A DNA stretch of 64,000 bases from Burkholderiales bacterium (GTDB lineage: Bacteria; Pseudomonadota; Gammaproteobacteria; Burkholderiales; Casimicrobiaceae): positions 1-64,000 of the forward strand of contig JAISYH010000039.1 in the NCBI GenBank assembly GCA_031270015.1. Direction: 5' to 3'. Below are positions 26,519-36,129 of this stretch, in pieces. Every line of letters begins with the position of its first letter. Position 1 is the first letter of the stretch. The translations under genes and the position numbers were made by a program. Under the pieces are notes generated by a model. The model worked only from the letters and a program-made list of their open reading frames with translations, had not been told where the DNA came from and ran no database searches.

Positions 26519-27028
26519 ATGAGAAGCTCTGTTCATATCGATTCCGAAACATGGTCGGCGAAAATGCGCACGCCGTTCGCGGTATTGGGTATACGCAGTA
26601 ACGGCACGTATATTACCAATATTGCTTTTCTCTCACGGAAGGTCAAAGATGCCGCGCCGTCCGACGCGCTTAGTGAGCGCGTCATACGGGAAGTGCAATG
26701 TTATCTCGACGATCCGATGTTTCGCTTTAGCGTACCAATCATGCCGCATGGCACGCCGTTTCAGCAGCGCGTGTGGAAAGCGCTGCAATCCATCCCGAGT
26801 GGGGAACCATCGACTTATGGCGAAATCGCGCGGCGACTCGATACCGCGCCGCGCGCCGTCGGCGGCGCATGTGGCGCAAATCCGATCGTACTCGTGATTC
26901 CATGTCACCGCGTCGTTGGGCGGCATTCTTTGGGCGGATTCATGCATGCCGAAGCGGGGGATCCATTACGCATCAAACGTTGGTTGCTTGACCACGAAGA
27001 AACGTTAGGCAATGAACGGGACGACTGA
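26519..27028 (+). CDS. ogt: Methylated-DNA-[protein]-cysteine S-methyltransferase
   Basis: A suicide repair protein that removes methyl groups from O6-methylguanine. The 169-residue product has the C-terminal HTH-containing domain (GTPFQQRVWKALQSIPSGE, then STYGEIARRL) and the active-site loop IPCHRVV (Cys129), followed by GGFMHAEAGDPLRIKRWLL. The N-terminal part is short and divergent. A GTG two codons upstream (26513) is an alternative start. It overlaps xerD by 17 bases. Confidence 0.92.
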   Translation: MRSSVHIDSETWSAKMRTPFAVLGIRSNGTYITNIAFLSRKVKDAAPSDALSERVIREVQCYLDDPMFRFSVPIMPHGTPFQQRVWKALQSIPSGEPSTYGEIARRLDTAPRAVGGACGANPIVLVIPCHRVVGRHSLGGFMHAEAGDPLRIKRWLLDHEETLGNERDD

Positions 27029-27953
27029 GCACGACAAAGTGTTTGGTGTCTCATTGTCTCCTCAAGACGCGGCGTTGATCGACGTTTTTTGCGATCAAGC
27101 CTGGTTGCAAGATGGTCTGGCGGCGACTTCACTTTCCGCGTACCGCGCGGATTTATCTTCATTTGCGTCGTGGCTTGCCGCGCAGGGGAAACGATTACAC
27201 ACGGCGGATCGCGCCGATATCGAGCGCTGGCTGGCGGAACAGTTTACGCGGAACGCCAAGGCGACATCGGTATCCCGTCGATTGTCGACATTGCGCCGTT
27301 TTTATCGTATGCAACATGAGCGAGGAGAACTGGCGGACAATCCGGCGTTGCGCGTGCGCGCGCCACGCAAAGGACGGCATCTGCCGAAAAATCTGTCGGA
27401 AGAACAAATCGAAAGTTTGCTGAACGCGCCGGATACAGAGACGTCGCTCGGTTTGCGTGATCGCGCCATGCTGGAAACGCTGTATGCAACAGGTTTACGT
27501 GTTTCTGAATTAGTTGGACTGAAGATCGGACAAGTCGCGTTGCAAGACGGTGTCGTGCGCGTTTTTGGCAAAGGTAGCAAAGAAAGGCTCGTGCCGCTCG
27601 GCGAAGAAGCCGTGAATTGGTTACGCCGCTATCTCGACGCGGCAAGACCGCAATTGATCAAGAACGCGCGCAATGACATATTGTTTTTGACATCAAGAAA
27701 AAGCGAACTGACGCGACAAGCGTTTTGGGCATTGATTAAACGTTATGCCATACGCGCTGGTATTGAACCGCAACAATTATCACCACATGTGTTGCGACAT
27801 GCGTTTGCGACACACTTGCTCAATCATGGCGCTGATTTGCGCGTCGTGCAACTTCTACTGGGGCATTCTGATATTACGACAACAACAATTTATACGCATG
27901 TGGCGCGCGAACGTTTGAAGAAGTTACATGCCGAACATCATCCGCGCGGGTGA
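27012..27953 (+). CDS. xerD: Site-specific tyrosine recombinase XerD
   Basis: XerD and XerC resolve chromosome dimers at dif. The 313-residue product has the SAM-like core-binding domain (LAATSLSAYRADLSSFASWL) and catalytic domain: TGLRVSELVGL, KGSKERLVPLG, HVLRHAFATHLLNHGADLRV and GHSDITTTTIYTHV with Tyr294. The spacing of Arg-Lys-His-Arg-His-Tyr residues is complete. XerD rather than a phage integrase is favoured by length and by the absence of an adjacent tRNA or att site. Confidence 0.92.
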   Translation: MNGTTEHDKVFGVSLSPQDAALIDVFCDQAWLQDGLAATSLSAYRADLSSFASWLAAQGKRLHTADRADIERWLAEQFTRNAKATSVSRRLSTLRRFYRMQHERGELADNPALRVRAPRKGRHLPKNLSEEQIESLLNAPDTETSLGLRDRAMLETLYATGLRVSELVGLKIGQVALQDGVVRVFGKGSKERLVPLGEEAVNWLRRYLDAARPQLIKNARNDILFLTSRKSELTRQAFWALIKRYAIRAGIEPQQLSPHVLRHAFATHLLNHGADLRVVQLLLGHSDITTTTIYTHVARERLKKLHAEHHPRG

Positions 27954-28112
27954 TCGTTTGCGCCAGCACGTTTTTAGCAAAACCCACGAAGCCAAAAAAT
28001 TTATTACGTCATTCTGTTTTCATCGCTTTGTAAGAAAACAAGCTGACGTAAATCCTGAGTATTGTTATCATCTACTCTGCGCGCTCAGGCGCGGCAGCAC
28101 TTGTGAATATTC

Positions 28113-28721
28113 ATGAAGAAAAATCGGGCACTGATCCTCGGTGTGGGGAATGTTTTGTGGGCGGACGAAGGCTTCGGCGTGCGTGCGGTCGAGGCATTGC
28201 ATCGGGCGTATGCTTTTGATGAAAACGTGACGCTGATGGACGGGGGTACGCAAGGGCTGAACCTTTATCCATACATTATGAAGTCGCCGCATGTATTGGT
28301 GTTCGACGCGATTGCTTTCGGTCTACCGCCGGCAACGTTGAAATTGTTGCGCAACAACGAGATCCCCGTCTATTGCGCGACGAAAGTGTCGCCGCATCAG
28401 ACAACGCTCAACGAGGTATTGGCGCACGCGCAGTTGCTCGGCACGATGCCGGACGAAATCACGGTGATCGGTGTGCAACCAGAAGTGCTTGACGATTTCG
28501 GCGGAAGTTTGTGTGAAAGCGTGCGCGCGCGCATTCCCGAAGCGATACGATTGGCGGTCGAAGAGCTTGCGCGTTGGGGTTTTCCGGCAACGCCGCGTTC
28601 AGAAAACGAAGCGGTTTTGCCCTTGAATTGCGAAGCGCTCGATCTGACACCTTACGAAAACGACAGACCTTCCGAGTCGGTGGCTTGCCGTATCGGCGAT
28701 CCGCGTTTTTTGAAATATTAA
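28113..28721 (+). CDS. hupD: Hydrogenase maturation endopeptidase HupD/HyaD
   Basis: This protease cleaves the C-terminal peptide of the [NiFe]-hydrogenase large subunit once nickel is inserted. The 202-residue product has the family start ALILGVGNVLWADEGFGVRA with the Ni-sensing Glu, MDGGTQGLNL near residue 48, and TKVSPHQTTLNEVLA near 91 with the conserved His. It opens an operon of 13 genes (hupDFGHIJK-hypABFCDE). The 159-base gap upstream must hold the promoter; I see no convincing sigma-54 or sigma-70 boxes. hupSL is not in the window. Confidence 0.94.
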   Translation: MKKNRALILGVGNVLWADEGFGVRAVEALHRAYAFDENVTLMDGGTQGLNLYPYIMKSPHVLVFDAIAFGLPPATLKLLRNNEIPVYCATKVSPHQTTLNEVLAHAQLLGTMPDEITVIGVQPEVLDDFGGSLCESVRARIPEAIRLAVEELARWGFPATPRSENEAVLPLNCEALDLTPYENDRPSESVACRIGDPRFLKY

Positions 28722-28729
28722 ATATTGAT

Positions 28730-29041
28730 ATGTGTATCGGTATTCCGATGCGGGTCTGTGAGATGCTGGAAAACACGGCGTGGTGTATGCAGGACGGTGA
28801 GCGGGTGTTGGTCGATATGATGCTGGTCGGTTGGCAGCCGGTGAATAGTTGGGTGTTGACATTTCGGGGATCTGCTGTGCGGACGATGAGCGAAGAAGAA
28901 GCAAAGCAAATGAAAGCGGCGCTTTTGGCGCTTCAACAAGTGATGATGGGTGACGTTTCGCAAGTGGACACACTTTTTGCCGATCTGGTCAATCGCGATC
29001 TGCAGCTTCCTGAACATCTGCGCAAAGAAATGAAATCATGA
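28730..29041 (+). CDS. hupF: Hydrogenase chaperone HupF (HypC paralogue)
   Basis: The 103-residue HypC/HupC/HupF-family protein starts MCIGIPMRV; Cys2 is the conserved ligand after Met removal. HupF is a HypC-like chaperone thought to stabilise the large subunit during maturation under oxygen. It is longer at the C-terminus than the 79-residue HypC encoded further down the operon. It overlaps hupG by four bases. Confidence 0.92.
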   Translation: MCIGIPMRVCEMLENTAWCMQDGERVLVDMMLVGWQPVNSWVLTFRGSAVRTMSEEEAKQMKAALLALQQVMMGDVSQVDTLFADLVNRDLQLPEHLRKEMKS

Positions 29042-29487
29042 CGGATAAACTAGCGATACCACCTTTGCTTGTGCGTCTGCTCGAACATCCGCAGGCGATG
29101 GAAGTCACGAGTGACAATTTCGATCGTGTGCGAAAAACGCCCGGATGGTTGCTGCTGTTTTTTACCGAAGACCCTCTGCGTTATCGAGAAACGCTCGATT
29201 TCGCGGTGATTGCTCCGGAATTGTTGGCGTTTTTTTCGGAGATCGCTCCGATGCGCTTGGGCGTTTTGTTGCCGGAAATGGCGCGCGCGTATCAGCCGCG
29301 CTACGGTTTTTGTCGCTGGCCTGCGTTTGTGCTGCTGCGCGACGGAAAATATCTCGGTGCGATTGATGGTATGCGTACTTGGGATAAATTGATTACTGAA
29401 ATGACGCGCTTGATAAACGCTGAGCCAGTACGACTGCCGACGATAAGAATTACTGTGCAGCAATCGGATACCGGAGCTTGCCACTAA
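29038..29487 (+). CDS. hupG: Hydrogenase expression protein HupG/HyaE
   Basis: The 149-residue product is a thioredoxin-fold HyaE/HupG-like chaperone believed to act on the hydrogenase small-subunit precursor. Family-like stretches are WLLLFFTEDPLRYRETLDFA and LLPEMARAYQPRYGFCRWPA. The CxxC of true thioredoxins is absent, as usual in this family. Position between hupF and hupH supports the call. Confidence 0.88.
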   Translation: MTDKLAIPPLLVRLLEHPQAMEVTSDNFDRVRKTPGWLLLFFTEDPLRYRETLDFAVIAPELLAFFSEIAPMRLGVLLPEMARAYQPRYGFCRWPAFVLLRDGKYLGAIDGMRTWDKLITEMTRLINAEPVRLPTIRITVQQSDTGACH

Positions 29488-29499
29488 GTATTTTGTTTG

Positions 29500-30318
29500 A
29501 TGATGACCGATTCGTTTTCCATACCCGTTGTGCCCAACGATGTCGATACGGCGATGTTCTCGCAAGCGTATGATGTTTTGCGCAATTTCGCCGAAGCGTT
29601 GAATCATTGGACATTCCAGCCATTCGGCGGCGGAGCTGTTCCGCGTTGTGATCTTTCAGAGTTGTCTGACGATGTATTGAAAATACTCGATGATGTTCTG
29701 GGCGAGGGCGAAGTCAGTGCGCGCGTTGATGACGCGTCGCGTCGGTTGAGCGTGCAAGAATCCATATTTCCGGGGATTTGGCGTGTTCGTGAATTCGACC
29801 GCGCGGGCAATGGGATCGCGCATTGGATAGAGGCGGGCGCGTTACCGACGGAAGTGATCGAATGCGCGCAACAGGCGGCGCAACCGGCGTTGCCGGAAAT
29901 ATCGTTTCCTGAAGGAGCGATGAATACCCCCGCGCTTTTTTCGGAAATGGCCGCGCGATTGTCTGCTTTCGACCGCGCGCAGAACGCGCACGTGATTAAC
30001 TTAACGCTATTGCCGTTGACGCCGGACGATTATGAAATATTGACACAGGCGTTACCGATTGGACCGGTGGCGATTATTTCGCGCGGGTTCGGAAGTTGTC
30101 GGGTGACTTCAACCGGTGTTCGCCACATCTGGCGCGTTCAGTATTTCAACAGTAAAAATACATTGATCCTTAATACATTGACGATTGCCGAATGTCCGTA
30201 TTCGGTGCTTGCCGCAGCGGAAGATCTCGAAGATACGCGCGCGCGTCTTGCCGACTTATTGCTTTGGATGCGCGAATGCGCGGAAGATCAGCGTTTATCA
30301 AATCAGGGAAAATCATGA
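29500..30318 (+). CDS. hupH: Hydrogenase expression protein HupH/HyaF
   Basis: A 272-residue HupH/HyaF-family protein, implicated in processing the hydrogenase small subunit. The conserved part includes LGEGEVSARV near residue 68, ESIFPGIWRVRE near 86 and, toward the C-terminus, GPVAIISRGFGSCRVTSTG then the IWRVQYFNS segment. ATG 29503 or TTG 29497 could also be used. It overlaps the rubredoxin gene by four bases. Confidence 0.9.
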   Translation: MMTDSFSIPVVPNDVDTAMFSQAYDVLRNFAEALNHWTFQPFGGGAVPRCDLSELSDDVLKILDDVLGEGEVSARVDDASRRLSVQESIFPGIWRVREFDRAGNGIAHWIEAGALPTEVIECAQQAAQPALPEISFPEGAMNTPALFSEMAARLSAFDRAQNAHVINLTLLPLTPDDYEILTQALPIGPVAIISRGFGSCRVTSTGVRHIWRVQYFNSKNTLILNTLTIAECPYSVLAAAEDLEDTRARLADLLLWMRECAEDQRLSNQGKS

Positions 30319-30530
30319 CGACAAATGATCAACGAGATAGTCCGAGAATCGGACCGACCACGAAGATGGAATGCAAGGTATGCTGGTATGTCTATGATCC
30401 TGTAACGGGCGATGAGGAATGGCAAATTCCGGCGGGTGTGCCGTTCTATGATTTGCCGGAACATTGGACTTGTCCACTGTGCGGCGCGACCAAAGATCAA
30501 TTCCTTGTCGTGCGGGATGATGAGACATGA
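30315..30530 (+). CDS. hupI: Rubredoxin HupI
   Basis: A 71-residue rubredoxin with the Fe(Cys)4 motifs CKVCWYVYDP and CPLCGATKDQF. HupI-type rubredoxins in hup operons are linked to protecting hydrogenase maturation under oxygen. ATG 30315 is chosen because it overlaps the hupH stop by four bases and leaves the normal short N-terminal extension. It overlaps hupJ by four bases. Confidence 0.94.
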   Translation: MTTNDQRDSPRIGPTTKMECKVCWYVYDPVTGDEEWQIPAGVPFYDLPEHWTCPLCGATKDQFLVVRDDET

Positions 30531-31060
30531 GCGACCTCGACGTTTCGGCTTCCGAGATGTTACCCGACCCATCGCCGAAATTGTGTGAAGCGTTTAAACG
30601 CATCGAGCAAACGCGAATGCAAGGATTGTCTTTTCTCAATCCCAATATTCATGTCGAAGCTGTGGGTTTTCGTCCTTGGGATGTGTTTTGGTTGGGGATA
30701 ATGTTGACGCCTTGGACGATGAATTTATTTTTGACGCCGCGCGAAAAAGAAAAATGGATTAAAGTCGGACGGGGTGAGCGTCTGCAATATAATTTTCCGG
30801 CAGGTGCTTACGATTTCATCGTCGCGCGCGACGATATGATCGGCGACTATATGATGTGCTCGCTTTTCTCGCCGGTGCAACAATTTGGTGACCATGAGGC
30901 GGCGCGGCTGACGGCGGAGTATGTCTTGGAGGCGTTGTTCAAGAGCGACGCGCCGGCGACGACCGACGACCGACCGTTAACGTTGCAGGAAAAAATGGAA
31001 GCGCCGTTGTCCAAACGCGATTTTCTCAGAGGACGTTTTTTGCGGAGTGAGCGAACGTGA
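30527..31060 (+). CDS. hupJ: [NiFe]-hydrogenase assembly chaperone HybE/HupJ
   Basis: A 177-residue HybE/HupJ-family chaperone, proposed to coordinate hydrogenase subunits before Tat export. Visible features are FLNPNIHVEAVGFRPW near residue 36, GIMLTPWTMNLFL near 58, GERLQYNFPAG, and the C-terminal SKRDFLRGRFL motif that resembles a Tat signal. Overlaps at both ends (four bases each) fit tight translational coupling. Confidence 0.92.
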   Translation: MSDLDVSASEMLPDPSPKLCEAFKRIEQTRMQGLSFLNPNIHVEAVGFRPWDVFWLGIMLTPWTMNLFLTPREKEKWIKVGRGERLQYNFPAGAYDFIVARDDMIGDYMMCSLFSPVQQFGDHEAARLTAEYVLEALFKSDAPATTDDRPLTLQEKMEAPLSKRDFLRGRFLRSERT

Positions 31061-32163
31061 AACGCGAATTGACTTTGATCTTAAAAATACGAGACAATCA
31101 CGTCGCGCGCATTTTGATTAAATTGCCGCGTATCAACACGACGAAACTATTATCGAAACACACCATTATCGAAGGTCAGCGTTTGTTACCTTCGTTGTTC
31201 AGCGTTTGTGCTCAGGCGCAAGGCGCGGCGGCTTGGGGCGCATTGGTATGTTCCGGCGGTAACAGTGACGATCTCAAAGAACACGAAATGATGCACACGG
31301 TGGCGGTGCAAATCGAAAGCATTCAAGAGAACCTGCGCTCATTGACATTTAGTTTGCCGGACACTTTGCGCGATATGGCGATGATGGGACATTTCGCGAA
31401 AACGTGGCGGGAAAGCACGCAATTTCTTGGGCGGCTACAGCAGGCAATGCAGCAGGATGAATTCATCTTTCCCGATAGCTTCCGTGCTTTGCTTGGCGCG
31501 TGGGACGATTTTTGTGAGGCTTACATCTTCGGCGTACACTCCGAGCAGTGGCTGAAAAAAATGGAAGCGCTGCAAACGTTCAGCGATCTCGCGCCGACGC
31601 CCGTATTGCAGTGGGTTCGAGGCATCGCTCAGGAAATGCCCGAATTAGGGCGGATGATCACGGAACCATTACCTTTGGAATCTTATCGTCGCGGTACGAT
31701 GAGATGGGAACATCTAATTTCGCAGCCCTTTGAGGCGGGAACTTGGTTGCGGATAAATCAAGAGCCAGGTATGGCGTTTGTCATCGATCGTTTTGGCAAC
31801 AGCGCCGCGTCAAGGATCGTCGGAAGATTGGTTGATGTCGCGCGTACATTGACAATGCTGTTCGGCGATTACGATGCCGAGCCGTGGATCAAAACCTATC
31901 GCTCAGACGGTGACTTTTGCGTCGCCGAAGTGCAATGCGCGCGCGGCGTTTTGCTCCATCGCGCCAAAGTAGAAAATAATCATATCGTGTCTTATAACGT
32001 TTGCGCGCCGACCGATTGGAACTTGCACAAAAACGGCGCGTTATCGACATTGATCGGAGTTGCCGCGGCGAATCGGGATCGTTTGTATCGTCACGCAACG
32101 TGGCTGGTGCAGTCGCTCGATCCTTGCGTGGCGTTCAGTATTGAGATGGACGAGGAAAAGTAA
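31057..32163 (+). CDS. hupK: HupK, hydrogenase large-subunit-like assembly protein
   Basis: A 368-residue HupK/HoxV-type protein, related to the hydrogenase large subunit and thought to act as a scaffold for the Fe(CN)2CO moiety. It keeps remnants of the metal-site motifs: SVCAQAQGAA near residue 49 in place of RxCGxC, and LDPCVAF near the C-terminus in place of DPCxxCxxH. The second cysteine of each pair is missing, so no active site is expected. It lies five bases before hypA. Confidence 0.88.
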   Translation: MKRELTLILKIRDNHVARILIKLPRINTTKLLSKHTIIEGQRLLPSLFSVCAQAQGAAAWGALVCSGGNSDDLKEHEMMHTVAVQIESIQENLRSLTFSLPDTLRDMAMMGHFAKTWRESTQFLGRLQQAMQQDEFIFPDSFRALLGAWDDFCEAYIFGVHSEQWLKKMEALQTFSDLAPTPVLQWVRGIAQEMPELGRMITEPLPLESYRRGTMRWEHLISQPFEAGTWLRINQEPGMAFVIDRFGNSAASRIVGRLVDVARTLTMLFGDYDAEPWIKTYRSDGDFCVAEVQCARGVLLHRAKVENNHIVSYNVCAPTDWNLHKNGALSTLIGVAAANRDRLYRHATWLVQSLDPCVAFSIEMDEEK

Positions 32164-32167
32164 GTGT

Positions 32168-32509
32168 ATGCACGAAATGTCATTAGCTAAAAGCATGTAT
32201 GAGATCATCGAAGAAACCGCGCGCAAGAATAACGCAAAGCAGGTAAAATCGGTACAAGTCGAATTGGGCGTGTTGTCGCATGCCGAACCGGACGCGCTGA
32301 CATTTGCTTTTGAAGTTGTGACGCACGGCACGATCGCCGAAGGCGCGCGTTTCGATATTATCAGATTGTCGGGTAAAGCATGGTGCATGGTTTGCGCGCG
32401 CACAGTGCCGTTACCGAAACTCGGCGCGCCATGCCCCGATTGCAACGGTTATCAATTAGCGGTGACGCAAGGCGATGAAATGCGTATCGCTTCTATCGAA
32501 ATTATTTGA
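32168..32509 (+). CDS. hypA: Hydrogenase nickel-insertion protein HypA
   Basis: HypA binds nickel with its N-terminal MHE motif and delivers it with HypB to the large subunit. The 113-residue product begins MHEMSLAKSMYEIIEETA and has the zinc site CMVC / CPDC (about residues 74-93). ATG 32168 was chosen because the Met-His-Glu must be N-terminal. Confidence 0.95.
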   Translation: MHEMSLAKSMYEIIEETARKNNAKQVKSVQVELGVLSHAEPDALTFAFEVVTHGTIAEGARFDIIRLSGKAWCMVCARTVPLPKLGAPCPDCNGYQLAVTQGDEMRIASIEII

Positions 32510-32527
32510 TTTTTAAGGAGAATAGTC

Positions 32528-33448
32528 ATGTGTTCTACTTGTGGTTGTGGTGAAGGAAACCTTCATATCGATGGCGTTTCGCCGCATGAGCATCCGCATA
32601 CACACCAACACGATCATGAGCACGAGCATGACGGATGTCACCATACTCATCCTCATGAACATATGCACTCTCATTCGCATCATCATGAGCATACGCGCGA
32701 TTCGGCGCATATTGATCCCGCGCCGCGTATGGTTGAAGTCGAGCGCGACTTGTTGGAGCGCAATGATGCGGTTGCGCGTGAAAACCGACAATGGTTTCGA
32801 GATCACGCATTGTTCGCGCTGAATCTCGTATCCAGTCCGGGGGCGGGGAAAACGACTTTATTGGTACATACCATTGAAGCGTTGAAGAATGAATGTCAAT
32901 GTGTCGTGATTGAAGGCGATCAACAAACGCAAAACGATGCAGAGCGTATTCGCGCCACGGGTATTCCCGCCGTGCAAATCAATACCGGCAAAGGATGCCA
33001 CCTCGATGCGCGCATGGTACAGCAAGCGATGAACAATTTGCCGCCCCTGAACCAAGGACTATTATTTATCGAGAACGTCGGCAATTTGGTATGTCCTGCG
33101 GCATTTGATCTTGGCGAAGCGCATAAAGTTGTGGTTCTTTCTGTGACAGAAGGAACGGACAAACCGCAAAAATATCCCGACATGTTCCATGAAGCGAATA
33201 TAATGTTAATCAACAAAATTGACCTATTGCCGTATGTCGATTTTGATGTCGAGCAGGCGATTGCCTATGCGCAACAAGTGAATCCTAATATTAAGGTCAT
33301 ACGTATTTCAGCGGTGATCGGTGATGGCATGGACGAATGGTTGAACTGGTTGAAAGAAAATGCCAACGAAGCGCGAAAGGTGCGCGATGACGACGTTCAC
33401 GCATTGCGACGGAGAATCGCGGAACTGGAAGCGCGGTTAAACCCATAA
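32528..33448 (+). CDS. hypB: Hydrogenase nickel GTPase HypB
   Basis: HypB is the GTPase that drives nickel insertion. The 306-residue product starts MCSTCGCG, the high-affinity Ni site, followed by a histidine-rich stretch (about residues 18-58, some 20 His) that can store nickel. The G domain has [11 protein letters not shown] near residue 101, [18 protein letters not shown] with the metal-binding Cys, and [18 protein letters not shown] precedes the start. Confidence 0.96.
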   Translation: MCSTCGCGEGNLHIDGVSPHEHPHTHQHDHEHEHDGCHHTHPHEHMHSHSHHHEHTRDSAHIDPAPRMVEVERDLLERNDAVARENRQWFRDHALFALNLVSSPGAGKTTLLVHTIEALKNECQCVVIEGDQQTQNDAERIRATGIPAVQINTGKGCHLDARMVQQAMNNLPPLNQGLLFIENVGNLVCPAAFDLGEAHKVVVLSVTEGTDKPQKYPDMFHEANIMLINKIDLLPYVDFDVEQAIAYAQQVNPNIKVIRISAVIGDGMDEWLNWLKENANEARKVRDDDVHALRRRIAELEARLNP

Positions 33449-33485
33449 ACGGCAGCTTGGGAAATTGACACGCGGCACGATAGTG

Positions 33486-35876
33486 ATGAAAACAGATTCT
33501 TTGACGCGCCGACGCTTGCAGGTACGCGGCGTCGTGCAAGGCGTCGGATTTCGTCCGTTTGTGCATCGATTGGCGCGGGAAATGGCGTTGACTGGATGGG
33601 TACGCAATGGCGTTACTGGCGTGCACATTGAAATCCAAGGCGACGCAGACAAATTGTCTCGTTTTGCTGAAAAACTAATCATCGCCGCGCCGCGATTGGC
33701 GCGTATTGACGAGATCATCACCGAAGATATCGCGCTTGAAAAAACGGCGAGTTCATTTTTTGTTGAAGAGAGCGCATGTGACGGCGCGGTGACTACTATT
33801 ATCGGAGCGGATAGCGCGATTTGCGATCTTTGTCTCAAGGAAATGCTTACACCGTCTGACCGGCGTTATCGTTATCCGTTCATCAACTGTACGCATTGCG
33901 GACCTCGTTATACGCTGGTGCGTCATTTACCTTATGATCGCGCGACGACGAGTATGTCGGTCTTTACCCAATGCGCGGAATGTTTGACAGAATATACAAA
34001 TACCGAGCATCGCCGTTATCATGCGGAACCCAATGCTTGCCCACGATGCGGACCTCATCTGAAACTCTATGACGCGAAAGGGCAATCGTTGATGGGTGAC
34101 GCCATTCACGAAACGTTGCGCGTTGTGCGCGATGGCGCGATCGTCGCGGTCAAAGGATTGGGCGGCTTTCATCTCGCTTGTGACGCGCGCAATCGTAGCG
34201 CTGTCGATACGTTGCGGCGGCGCAAGATGCGTGACGAAAAACCATTTGCTTTGATGATGCTCAATATTGAGTCGGCGCGTTGCTGGTGCGAGATCGATGA
34301 AGAAGAAGCCAAGTTATTACAAAGTAGCGAACGACCAATCGTATTATTAAAAAAGAAAATCGGCGTCGACGATATTTTTCCAAAAATCGCGGGCGGGATG
34401 AATACGTTAGGGATCATGCTTCCCTATACGCCGATTCATTATTTGCTTTTCCATGAGGCTTTGGGACGCCCATCGACGCACGATTGGCTTCAGCAGGCGC
34501 ATGATTCATCATTGGTCATGACTTCAGCAAATCCATGCGGCGAACCGTTGGTAATCGACAATGAAGAGGCGTTGCGACGTTTATCGGGTATTGCCGATTA
34601 TTGGCTGATGCACGATCGCCAGATCGTTTCGCGTTGCGACGATAGTGTGGTGCGCGCAAATAAAGAAACAGGGGGACCACTTTCCACTACGCCGCAATTC
34701 ATACGCCGCGCCCGTGGTTATACGCCGCGCGCGATTCGTTTGCGCTGTACGGGCAATGTGCCGCCAGTATTGGCAACCGGCGGTTTTTTCAAAAACACGG
34801 TTTGTATTACACGTGATGATGAAGCTTTTCTATCGCCACATATCGGTAGTCTCGATAATGTAGCGACACGCTTGGCGTTTGACGCTACGGTGACGCATTT
34901 ATTAAAACTATTAGACGTTACGCCACAGGCGATTGCTCATGACCGCCATCCTGATTTTTACAGTACGCACGTTGCCGCTGCTTTGGCGCAACGGTTTTCT
35001 GTGCCGCTCATCGGTGTGTCGCATCATCACGCGCACATCGCGGCGACTGTTGCCGAACATCATATCGACGAACCCGTCGTCGGATTGGCGTTCGATGGCA
35101 TGGGACTTGGCGACGACGATACGACATGGGGCGGAGAGTTATTATTAGTCGATGACGCGCGTTGTATCCGCATCGGTCATTTGATGCCGCTCTTACTTGT
35201 TGGCGGAGATCGAGCCGCTCGTGAACCTTGGCGAATGGCGGCGAGCGTACTTGCGCAAACGATGACAGCGCAAGAAGCGGAACGGACGATTGCGCGGCGT
35301 TTCGGCGCACAAAGCGCGGTATCGACAGTGACGACATTATTACTGCGCGCGCAAAATCAAAAATCGCTTCATACGCCATTAACGACGAGCATGGGTAGAG
35401 CCTTCGACGCGGCGGCGGGCGCGTTAAGCGTTTGCGCGTGTATGAGTTACGAAGGTCAGGCGGCGATGTTGCTCGAAGGTTTGGCGCACCGCTATCTAGA
35501 TCGTCATTCGACATTGCCGGCAGATACTTCGTTGTATCGAATCGACGAAAGCATGTTGTCGATTTTGGATATTAAACCTTTACTGGCATCGTTATTTGAT
35601 ATCGACGACGCGGAATATGGCGCGGCGTTGTTTCATGGCACATTGATTGCAGCGACGGTCGATTGGACGGATCGCAACGCGCGTCGAGAAAATATTCGGC
35701 AAATCGTATGTGGTGGCGGTTGTTTCATGAATACATTATTAGCGCGTGGTGTCGAGCGCGGTCTATCGGCGCGCGGCTATCGAGTCTGGCAATCGCGTGC
35801 CGTACCATCCAACGATGGTGGGTTGAGTTTGGGGCAAGCTTGGGTTGCAATACAAATGTTGATAGGAAACCAATAA
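33486..35876 (+). CDS. hypF: Carbamoyltransferase HypF
   Basis: HypF converts carbamoyl phosphate to a thiocarbamate on the HypE C-terminal cysteine, the source of the cyanide ligands. The 796-residue product (ATG 33486; TTG 33465 is less likely) has an acylphosphatase domain (QVRGVVQGVGFRPFVHRLA near residue 8), two zinc-finger pairs (CDLCLKEM to CTHCGP; CAECLTEY to CPRCGP), a YrdC-like domain, and a Kae1-like C-terminal domain (GVSHHHAHIAATVAEH, then CGGGCFMNTLLARGV). Confidence 0.96.
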   Translation: MKTDSLTRRRLQVRGVVQGVGFRPFVHRLAREMALTGWVRNGVTGVHIEIQGDADKLSRFAEKLIIAAPRLARIDEIITEDIALEKTASSFFVEESACDGAVTTIIGADSAICDLCLKEMLTPSDRRYRYPFINCTHCGPRYTLVRHLPYDRATTSMSVFTQCAECLTEYTNTEHRRYHAEPNACPRCGPHLKLYDAKGQSLMGDAIHETLRVVRDGAIVAVKGLGGFHLACDARNRSAVDTLRRRKMRDEKPFALMMLNIESARCWCEIDEEEAKLLQSSERPIVLLKKKIGVDDIFPKIAGGMNTLGIMLPYTPIHYLLFHEALGRPSTHDWLQQAHDSSLVMTSANPCGEPLVIDNEEALRRLSGIADYWLMHDRQIVSRCDDSVVRANKETGGPLSTTPQFIRRARGYTPRAIRLRCTGNVPPVLATGGFFKNTVCITRDDEAFLSPHIGSLDNVATRLAFDATVTHLLKLLDVTPQAIAHDRHPDFYSTHVAAALAQRFSVPLIGVSHHHAHIAATVAEHHIDEPVVGLAFDGMGLGDDDTTWGGELLLVDDARCIRIGHLMPLLLVGGDRAAREPWRMAASVLAQTMTAQEAERTIARRFGAQSAVSTVTTLLLRAQNQKSLHTPLTTSMGRAFDAAAGALSVCACMSYEGQAAMLLEGLAHRYLDRHSTLPADTSLYRIDESMLSILDIKPLLASLFDIDDAEYGAALFHGTLIAATVDWTDRNARRENIRQIVCGGGCFMNTLLARGVERGLSARGYRVWQSRAVPSNDGGLSLGQAWVAIQMLIGNQ

Positions 35877-35889
35877 ATTAGGAACAATT

Positions 35890-36129
35890 ATGTGTTTGGC
35901 GATTCCCGCGCGAATTCTTGAGATCAGGGCGGACGATTGGGCGATAGTCGAGTTGTCCGGTGTTCGCTGCGCCGTTTCACTGGCGCTGGTGGATGATGCG
36001 GCAATCGACGATTACGTGATCGTGCATGTTGGTTACGCGTTGGCAAAACTTGATCAGGCAGAAGCGAAGGCGACCCTGCGAGCAATGGAGGAGTCGAGCT
36101 TACTCGAAGATATGGGGCAGGGCGCATGA
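35890..36129 (+). CDS. hypC: Hydrogenase maturation chaperone HypC
   Basis: The 79-residue product starts MCLAIPARILEI with the essential Cys2. HypC with HypD assembles the Fe(CN)2CO group and carries it to the large subunit. It is a second HypC-family gene in the operon beside hupF. It overlaps hypD by four bases. Confidence 0.95.
   Translation: MCLAIPARILEIRADDWAIVELSGVRCAVSLALVDDAAIDDYVIVHVGYALAKLDQAEAKATLRAMEESSLLEDMGQGA

Noticed and set aside
28028-28071. Possible promoter of hupD (TTGTAA and TATCAT)
   Set aside because: The spacing is 32 bases; the alternative CTGACG at 17 bases is too weak to call.
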